From positions 161,069 through 225,068 of the forward strand of contig NZ_BAGL01000013.1 in NCBI RefSeq assembly GCF_000308875.1: a stretch of DNA of 64,000 nt, read 5' to 3'. The stretch is from Nocardia transvalensis NBRC 15921 (lineage in GTDB: Bacteria > Actinomycetota > Actinomycetes > Mycobacteriales > Mycobacteriaceae). Below are positions 59,044-64,000 of the stretch, one piece after another. Every line of letters begins with the position of its first letter. Positions within the stretch are counted from its first letter, which is position 1. The translations under genes were made by a program, and so were the position numbers. The notes under the pieces were generated by a model. The model was not told the DNA's origin and searched no databases. It saw nothing but the letters and a program-made list of their open reading frames with translations.

Positions 59044-61104
59044 ATGGGCGGAGAGGGTTACGTCACCCCGTCGGATCTGAAGAGCCAGGCGAAGAGCGGT
59101 GTCTTCGTCATCGAGGACGGCGCGCCCGCCGCGGCAGTGAATCTCGTGCGTGATGCCTACGCCATCATCGACTACGCCGGGGGCCAGTCGAAGAACTCCT
59201 CCTCCGAGGGCGCGTACAACATGGCCTTCGACGCGAAGGGCACCAACTACTTCGGCAATCTCCCCTCCGGAATCCGCATCAACCAGCATTTCGCCGATCT
59301 CGGCAAGGACCTGCTGGACGACAAGCTGAAGTCGTTCAAAACCGCTCTGGAGGACATCGGTCAGGCATTTCTCATGGGCGGAAAGATGGCCGACCGGACC
59401 GAGGAGGCGTCCCGGATCGCGTTCGAGCATCAGCTGGACAAAAGCGACGTCATTCAGCGGAAGCATATCGACCTGATCGGAATGCAGCGCACCGATCACA
59501 GCACCATTATCACCCCGGCCGAACTGCCCAAATGGGTTGCGAAGGAAAAGGAAAAGAAGGACGACCCGGGACCGACGCCCAGTCCGTCGCCGCAAAAGTC
59601 GCCCGAGGTCACTACGACCCAGACGCCTTCCTCGTCCGAATACCCGGCCGTCAAGACCACACCGACTCCCGCGCCGTCCCAGAAGGCGCCCCAGCCACCG
59701 CCCAGTAGCTCCGACCCGAAGCCGGAGAACCTCGCACCCAAATCCGACGGAAAGGGCAAATACGAGGGCTCGGCACCCGCGAACGCCGCCGATCCGCACT
59801 ACAAATCGGTCAACGTCGGGGTGGAGGCGCCGGAGCAGATCGTCTTTCCGGTGGCTTGTTCGCTGGGAAATTCGCTCGCGGGCAAGTATTCCCAGCTGCT
59901 CACCCTGTCCGCCGACTGGAACCGGATGGCGTCGCGATTCCAGGTCGCCTTCAACGATTTGCAGACCGGGATGCAGGACATCGTCGGTCCCGGCCGGTGG
60001 GAGGGACACAGCGCGGATATGGCGACCAGCGCCGTCGGTCACTACGCCGCCGCCGGTATGCAACTGGTGGCGGCGATGCAGAAGGTCGGGTCTCTCCTGC
60101 AGGAGGGGGCGGGCTGGGTCAGGTCCACCGAACTCGGCATGCCGACATGGAAAGAGGGCATGGCGAATCCCAGCCCGGATAACTACGACGCCTGGCAGAA
60201 GTTCGCGCAACAAACCTTCGCGGCCTACTACGTGCCCGGCGCGAATGCGTGCTCGGTACTTCCCGTCCTGCCCACGTCGAAGGGCATCACGGGCCAGAAA
60301 CCCGGCGATCCCCGCAACCCCGGTAACCCCGGCAATCCTGGTAACCCCGGCAGTCCGAACAGCCCGGGTTCCCCCACCGGCGGCGGCCCGAGCGCCGCGC
60401 AGCAGCAACAACAGCAGCGGCAGTTGGCCGCGGACGCCAAGCGGCGCGAGGCGGAGATCGAGAAGCAGCGCAAGGAACTCGAGGCGCAGAACAAGAAGAA
60501 CAACGCCGAACTGGAGCGACGTACCCGGGAAGCCAACGCGGCCATCGCAAAGCAGAAGGCCGACATGGAGAAGCAGGGCCAGCAGCAGGCCGCGCAGCAG
60601 GCGATGCAGCAAGGCATGTCGGCCGCGCAGCAGGCCGTCCAGCAGGGCATGCAGGCCGCTCAGCAGGCAGCGGAGCAGGGCTTGCAGCAGGCCCAGGCCG
60701 GGCTCGCGGGACTGCCGGGCGGTCTGGGCGGCCTGGAGTCCGCGATGTCCAAGGCGGCCGGGCTCAGCACGGGCAAGGGCGGCGGCGGTGCCGGGGGCGG
60801 CGCAGGGGGCGGAGCGGCATCGCAACTGGCCAAGGATGCGATGGCCAAAGAGGCGGCCATGGCGTCCAAGCTGTTTCCACGGGCGGCCGCGAACCAGGAG
60901 GCCGCGGCGATGGGCCGGGCGGGACTCGCCGCCACCGGACAAGGCCAGCCCGGTTCGCCCGGCGCCGCCGGGTCGCCAGGGCACGGCGCGGGTGGCCAGC
61001 AGCAGAAGGAACACAAGCGGTCGGTCAACCTCGAGTCGGTCGACAATCTCGACGAGGCGCTCGGTGAGGCCCCCGTCGTCGTCCGGCCGGTCCTCGAACA
61101 ATGA
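59044..61104 (+). CDS. ESX/T7SS substrate-like protein with two helical domains and Gln/Gly-rich tail
   Basis: The product has 686 residues. Residues 1-~165 are a helical domain; ~170-250 a Pro/Ser/Thr/Lys linker; ~255-400 a second helical domain with a WXG-like turn (GPGRWEGHSADMATSAVGHY). It continues with a GNPGNPGNPGSP linker, a charged coiled coil (REAEIEKQRKELEAQNKKNN), a Gln/Ala-rich stretch and a Gly-rich tail. The layout recalls secreted ESX proteins of the PPE/EspB kind, but I cannot assign an orthologue. Its stop overlaps the EspG start (ATGA), and PPE-type substrates need EspG chaperones. Confidence 0.75.
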   Translation: MGGEGYVTPSDLKSQAKSGVFVIEDGAPAAAVNLVRDAYAIIDYAGGQSKNSSSEGAYNMAFDAKGTNYFGNLPSGIRINQHFADLGKDLLDDKLKSFKTALEDIGQAFLMGGKMADRTEEASRIAFEHQLDKSDVIQRKHIDLIGMQRTDHSTIITPAELPKWVAKEKEKKDDPGPTPSPSPQKSPEVTTTQTPSSSEYPAVKTTPTPAPSQKAPQPPPSSSDPKPENLAPKSDGKGKYEGSAPANAADPHYKSVNVGVEAPEQIVFPVACSLGNSLAGKYSQLLTLSADWNRMASRFQVAFNDLQTGMQDIVGPGRWEGHSADMATSAVGHYAAAGMQLVAAMQKVGSLLQEGAGWVRSTELGMPTWKEGMANPSPDNYDAWQKFAQQTFAAYYVPGANACSVLPVLPTSKGITGQKPGDPRNPGNPGNPGNPGSPNSPGSPTGGGPSAAQQQQQQRQLAADAKRREAEIEKQRKELEAQNKKNNAELERRTREANAAIAKQKADMEKQGQQQAAQQAMQQGMSAAQQAVQQGMQAAQQAAEQGLQQAQAGLAGLPGGLGGLESAMSKAAGLSTGKGGGGAGGGAGGGAASQLAKDAMAKEAAMASKLFPRAAANQEAAAMGRAGLAATGQGQPGSPGAAGSPGHGAGGQQQKEHKRSVNLESVDNLDEALGEAPVVVRPVLEQ

Positions 61105-61889
61105 ACCGCACCTGGAAGTTGAGCGATCTCGAGTACTACGCCCTATGGCGCTCGGTGGTAGAGGATTTCCTGCCGTTCCCGCTCATGTTCGCCACCGATA
61201 TCCCGACCGACGACGAGTTCCGCAGGGAGCTCCGGCGCACCCTGGACGAGGTGCGGGGCAGGCTGAACGGCGAGTTCGACGACGCGCTGCGTGCCATCAC
61301 CGAGCCCGATCTCTGGATCGCGGTGACCGGATGGGATCCGAGCGACTGGGACAATCCGGAGCATGTGGTCCGGTTGGTCGGTGTCCGGCGCGGTGACCGC
61401 GGCTATCTGATCACCCAGCTGCCCGGCCGGACCTATTGGCACGCCGGTGGTTTCACCGTCGCCGAATGCCATGCCGTCGCGCTCGCCGACGCCGTGGTGG
61501 GGGCGATGCCGGAGAACGAGGCCGGACGGCTGCCGGATATCACGCTCCCCGGCGAGAGCGCCGCGGGCTTGGACTTCGACTACGGCCGGTCGACCGTGCG
61601 CGATTCGTTCGATGATTCGATCGGCGACCGCGCCCAACGCTTCCTCGACACGCCGACGCCCTATTCGGGCACCATTGATGTGCACCAGGGGGCCTCCCGG
61701 TTCGGGCCGCGCGGCCGGGTCCGCTATCGGCTCGAATGGCGCGATCTGGTCGACGACGGCCGCTATGTGATCGATGATCGAATCCCGCCGGTGGCGCGCG
61801 CCGTCGACCGCGCTCATCTGATAAACGCGATCAATACCAAAGTCGCCGAGGTCATTCGCGCGATCAAGGACGAACGGATATGGCAATGA
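61101..61889 (+). CDS. ESX secretion-associated protein EspG family
   Basis: The 262-residue product has EspG-type features: WKLSDLEYYALWRSVVEDFL, a middle RLVGVRRGDRGYLITQLPGR strand pair, and a C-terminal GRVRYRLEWRDLVDDGRYVI segment before a final helix. EspG proteins are cytosolic chaperones that hold PPE-type substrates for their cognate ESX system. Translationally coupled to the substrate-like gene upstream. It is followed by an EspH-like gene, the same order as espG1-espH in the mycobacterial ESX-1 locus. Confidence 0.85.
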   Translation: MNRTWKLSDLEYYALWRSVVEDFLPFPLMFATDIPTDDEFRRELRRTLDEVRGRLNGEFDDALRAITEPDLWIAVTGWDPSDWDNPEHVVRLVGVRRGDRGYLITQLPGRTYWHAGGFTVAECHAVALADAVVGAMPENEAGRLPDITLPGESAAGLDFDYGRSTVRDSFDDSIGDRAQRFLDTPTPYSGTIDVHQGASRFGPRGRVRYRLEWRDLVDDGRYVIDDRIPPVARAVDRAHLINAINTKVAEVIRAIKDERIWQ

Positions 61890-61911
61890 CGGCTGTCGCG
61901 GAGGAGACACC

Positions 61912-62253
61912 ATGACCGGGGAACAATTCGCTCCGGAGGAGTGGAGCGCGACCTCTCGGACCGGCTCCATAACCGTGCGCACCACCGAACAGGGTTTGCC
62001 GGTGGGGATTTCGGTGGAGCCGGGGGAGTTGCGGAAGGATCCGCGGGCGCTGGCGACCGAGGTCGTTCGGCTGTGCCGGCAGGCGGCGAACCGGGCCGGG
62101 TTGCAGCGGCGGGCGCAACTCGAGGAGGCGGGGATGGCGCCCGAGATGATCGACCTCATGGGCCTGCCGACCCCAGAAGCTGTGGCTCGTCAAGAAGTTG
62201 CAGACGAGGAAGAATACGAGACAGAGCCGGATACCTGGCTGCGCTCTGTGTAG
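61912..62253 (+). CDS. EspH-like ESX accessory protein
   Basis: The product has 113 residues. The pattern GSITVRTTEQGLPVGISVEP, then a helix (ALATEVVRLCRQAANRAGLQ), then MGLPTPEAVARQEVADEEEY follows the layout of mycobacterial EspH (GSVSV..., helix, NLPTPEEAAAAEAE...). EspH lacks the longer acidic N-terminus here. It is a cytosolic ESX-1 accessory factor in mycobacteria. ATG 61912 has a GGAGGAG site. Confidence 0.65.
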   Translation: MTGEQFAPEEWSATSRTGSITVRTTEQGLPVGISVEPGELRKDPRALATEVVRLCRQAANRAGLQRRAQLEEAGMAPEMIDLMGLPTPEAVARQEVADEEEYETEPDTWLRSV

Positions 62254-62276
62254 CGATCGAGGAGGGGTGCACGAGC

Positions 62277-62579
62277 GTGTTGTACGAGACTTTCGACGAG
62301 TTGGAATCCAGCGTCCGACAGCGGTTGTATCGATTGCAGGATCTGGCCGACGGTATGCGATCGGTCCAGGCCACGGAGACGTCCCCGGACGGTTCGGTGA
62401 CCGTGACGGTCGACGGTAACGGTGCGCTGCTTGATCTTTCGTTCACCGAGGCGATTTCGACGTTGTCGCCCGCCGAGTTCGAGCGCCGCCTGGTGGATAC
62501 CGCCGCAGCGGCCGCGCACCGGGCATTCGCCGAGCGCGCGGGACTTATTACAGCATTCAACGAGGAGGTCTCCGGATAG
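62277..62579 (+). CDS. YbaB/EbfC-fold protein, EspL-like
   Basis: The 100-residue product starts at GTG 62277, 9 bases after GGAGGGG. The YbaB core DGSVTVTVDGNGALLDLSFT lies between a leading helix and a C-terminal helix; it has no Pro-rich tail and no Ser-Ser-Trp end. In ESX-1 loci such a protein (EspL) stabilises secreted Esp factors. It is shorter than the cassette paralogues but has the same core. Confidence 0.75.
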   Translation: MLYETFDELESSVRQRLYRLQDLADGMRSVQATETSPDGSVTVTVDGNGALLDLSFTEAISTLSPAEFERRLVDTAAAAAHRAFAERAGLITAFNEEVSG

Positions 62580-62697
62580 CCACCCGGCTGTTCACGAAGA
62601 TTGTGCAAACTTTTCACACACAGCCTTCCGACGCTTGTACATCGGTGGGTACGTTCGAAATCAACGGTCAATTGTCTTGTGGGATTGAGGGATTACC

Positions 62698-63015
62698 ATG
62701 GGCGAATTCGTAGCAACACCCGATGCGATCCGTGACTACGGGAACGCGGCGGCCACGATGGCCACCGGCGTCGGCACCGCGGGCGCCTTCGACCAGACCG
62801 CCACGATCGCCGCTGTCGTACCGGTTTTCGGCCTGCTGGGTCAGGAATTCCTGATGTCGTTCGCGTACGCGCAGGCCAATCACGCCGCTTCGGTGGCGGA
62901 GCTGGCGGGCGTCCACGCCGCCACCGCCCTGACCGCCCACGACGCCGCCGCCGCGTACGAATCGACCGAGCACGACTCGGTATCCACGTTCGACGCCGCC
63001 AAGCGCTCGGTATGA
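62698..63015 (+). CDS. EspC-family small ESX substrate
   Basis: The 105-residue all-helical Ala-rich protein (ATPDAIRDYGNAAATMATGV ... HDAAAAYESTEHDSVSTFDA) has the size and pattern of the EspC/DUF2580 ESX-1 secretion-associated family. The C-terminal half ends with a Tyr-x-x-x-Glu (YESTE) resembling the YxxxD/E secretion signal of T7SS substrates. It starts after GAGGGATT. The next gene overlaps its stop by 4 bases. Confidence 0.75.
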   Translation: MGEFVATPDAIRDYGNAAATMATGVGTAGAFDQTATIAAVVPVFGLLGQEFLMSFAYAQANHAASVAELAGVHAATALTAHDAAAAYESTEHDSVSTFDAAKRSV

Positions 63016-64000
63016 ACGCGCCGCTGGACGCCTCGATCCTGGATATGTTGCGGGGCAGTGCCATCGCGCCGATGATCGATCGGCCGGTGAACGACGTCCT
63101 GCGCGATATGGGCCTGCCGCAGCTGCCCGACCCGAACCACCTGCCGCAGCTCCCGCCGCTGCCCGAGATGCCGCCCATGCCGGTACTCGACCTGCACGCC
63201 ATCGCCAAGCCGCTGACGGATCTCGCCGGCGGCTTCGGCAACGGCCAGATCGGCAGCGGCCCGGGACCGGATCCGACGCAGGTGATGCAGGGCGTCAGCA
63301 CGGCCTTGACAACGGCGATGTCGCTGGGTACTTCGGCCCTGCAACTGGCGATGACGTTGTGGCAGGGGCAAGGTGCGCAGTCGGCTGCCGCGAAGGCCGG
63401 TGAGGCGAGCGCCGACGGTTCGGTCCTGATGGCGCAGAGCGGCGAACAGAAGGGCGTGCTCGGCGGCGCCGCTACCTCGATGGGGATCGGCTCGGCGAAC
63501 ATGGCCGCGATCATCGCCAAGTACACGGCCACCATGACCGCCGGTGCGCCGCTGCTGGCGACGCCGGGCGGCCAGGTCTTCCTGGTGGCCGCGACCGTCG
63601 AGAGCCTCACCGAGGCGCTGGCCCAGGTAACCGAGACCAAGGTCGAGATGTTCGGGCACTCGGTGCGGATGACCAAGGCGGGGAAGAAGCACAAGGTCAC
63701 GAATCCGCCGAAGCCTACGGGCGGTGGCGCGAAGAGTATGGACCCGCAGCAGATGCAGCAGATGTTGCAGATGCTCACCCCGCTGATGTCGATGGCGCAG
63801 ACCGGAGTTCAGACCGCCACTCAGGTCGGCACGCAGATGACCCAGGCGAATGCGCAGATGTCGGCGGCCAAGTCGGCGTCCGATATCGCAGCCAAGGACA
63901 GGGAAGAGCAGGACCGCGCGGCGGCCGAGGGCGCCGGCGGCGACGCGGGTGGCCCGGCCGGCGGTGTCGGCGGCGGCGCCGGTGGCGCACCGATCGGCCC
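63012..64000 (+). CDS. ESX-locus protein, probable secreted factor (3' partial)
   Basis: 329 codons are visible and the frame runs off the right edge. Residues 1-~70 are Pro-rich (LPQLPPLPEMPPMPVLDLH), ~90-240 form long helices with a GQGAQSAAAKAGEA turn and AAIIAKYTATMTAGAPLLAT, then a KAGKKHK basic spot, a Met/Gln-rich helix (MDPQQMQQMLQMLTPLMS) and a Gly-rich end. I do not recognise the family. Coupling to the EspC-like gene suggests a secreted pair, as EspA and EspC form in mycobacteria, though the sequence does not resemble EspA. Confidence 0.75.
   Translation, partial: MNAPLDASILDMLRGSAIAPMIDRPVNDVLRDMGLPQLPDPNHLPQLPPLPEMPPMPVLDLHAIAKPLTDLAGGFGNGQIGSGPGPDPTQVMQGVSTALTTAMSLGTSALQLAMTLWQGQGAQSAAAKAGEASADGSVLMAQSGEQKGVLGGAATSMGIGSANMAAIIAKYTATMTAGAPLLATPGGQVFLVAATVESLTEALAQVTETKVEMFGHSVRMTKAGKKHKVTNPPKPTGGGAKSMDPQQMQQMLQMLTPLMSMAQTGVQTATQVGTQMTQANAQMSAAKSASDIAAKDREEQDRAAAEGAGGDAGGPAGGVGGGAGGAPIG

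Noticed and set aside
62698..64000. EspC-EspA pair identical to the mycobacterial espACD operon
   Set aside because: The small protein fits EspC, but the partial partner does not resemble EspA in sequence, so only the positional analogy is kept.

Overview
The window comes from a high-GC actinobacterium of the order Mycobacteriales, most probably Nocardia or a close relative. The evidence is the mycobacterial-type ribosomal protein order, a Tat-type lipoprotein pair, type VII secretion (T7SS/ESX) accessory genes next to each other in mycobacterial order (EspG then EspH), and very large WXG/CpnT-type polymorphic toxins. No rRNA, tRNA, CRISPR array, insertion sequence or phage integrase was seen.

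Layout. 1-1.9 kb: the 3' part of a glycogen-debranching enzyme. 1.9-7.1 kb: T7SS toxin cassette A, with a WXG-like protein, a YbaB-like protein, a 1116-residue toxin ending in a predicted non-specific nuclease, and immunity candidates. 7.1-12.1 kb: an AIM24-family protein and two tandem Tat-exported M13 metallopeptidase lipoproteins. 12.1-23.6 kb: the spc ribosomal operon, rplN-rplX-rplE-rpsN then rpsH-rplF-rplR-rpsE-rpmD-rplO, followed by secY-adk-map. It is split after rpsN by 4.1 kb of accessory DNA holding a VapBC pair, an orphan polymorphic-toxin tail with a putative immunity gene, a DinB-like protein, a lipoprotein and two small unknown genes. Each ribosomal block has its own promoter with the same architecture. 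23.6-27.8 kb: ordinary chromosomal genes (zinc-ribbon protein, D-aminoacyl-tRNA deacylase, MerR regulator, asparagine permease, one unknown). 27.9-49.5 kb: cassette B, the same trio ending in one 6334-residue protein and followed by a YezG-like immunity protein. 49.6-58.7 kb: cassette C, the same trio with a 2155-residue toxin, a convergent AbiEi-like antitoxin gene and another immunity-like gene. 59-64 kb: the start of an ESX locus with a two-helical-domain ESX substrate, EspG, EspH-like, YbaB/EspL-like and EspC-like proteins and one protein that runs off the window.

How the genes fit together. Cassettes A, B and C repeat one plan: a ~107-residue WXG-like helical hairpin protein, a ~170-residue YbaB-fold protein ending in Ser-Ser-Trp, and a giant toxin that starts with a CpnT-like WXG domain, continues through a long repetitive linker and carries enzymatic modules. 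The adjacent ESX locus also encodes a YbaB-fold protein (EspL type). I infer that the YbaB-like proteins are dedicated T7SS chaperones or adaptors and that the cassettes feed an ESX machine encoded beyond the right edge. The most striking case is cassette C. Its toxin contains an AbiEii-type nucleotidyltransferase module, and an AbiEi-type antitoxin gene lies immediately downstream, as if a type IV toxin-antitoxin pair had been converted into a secreted effector with its immunity factor.
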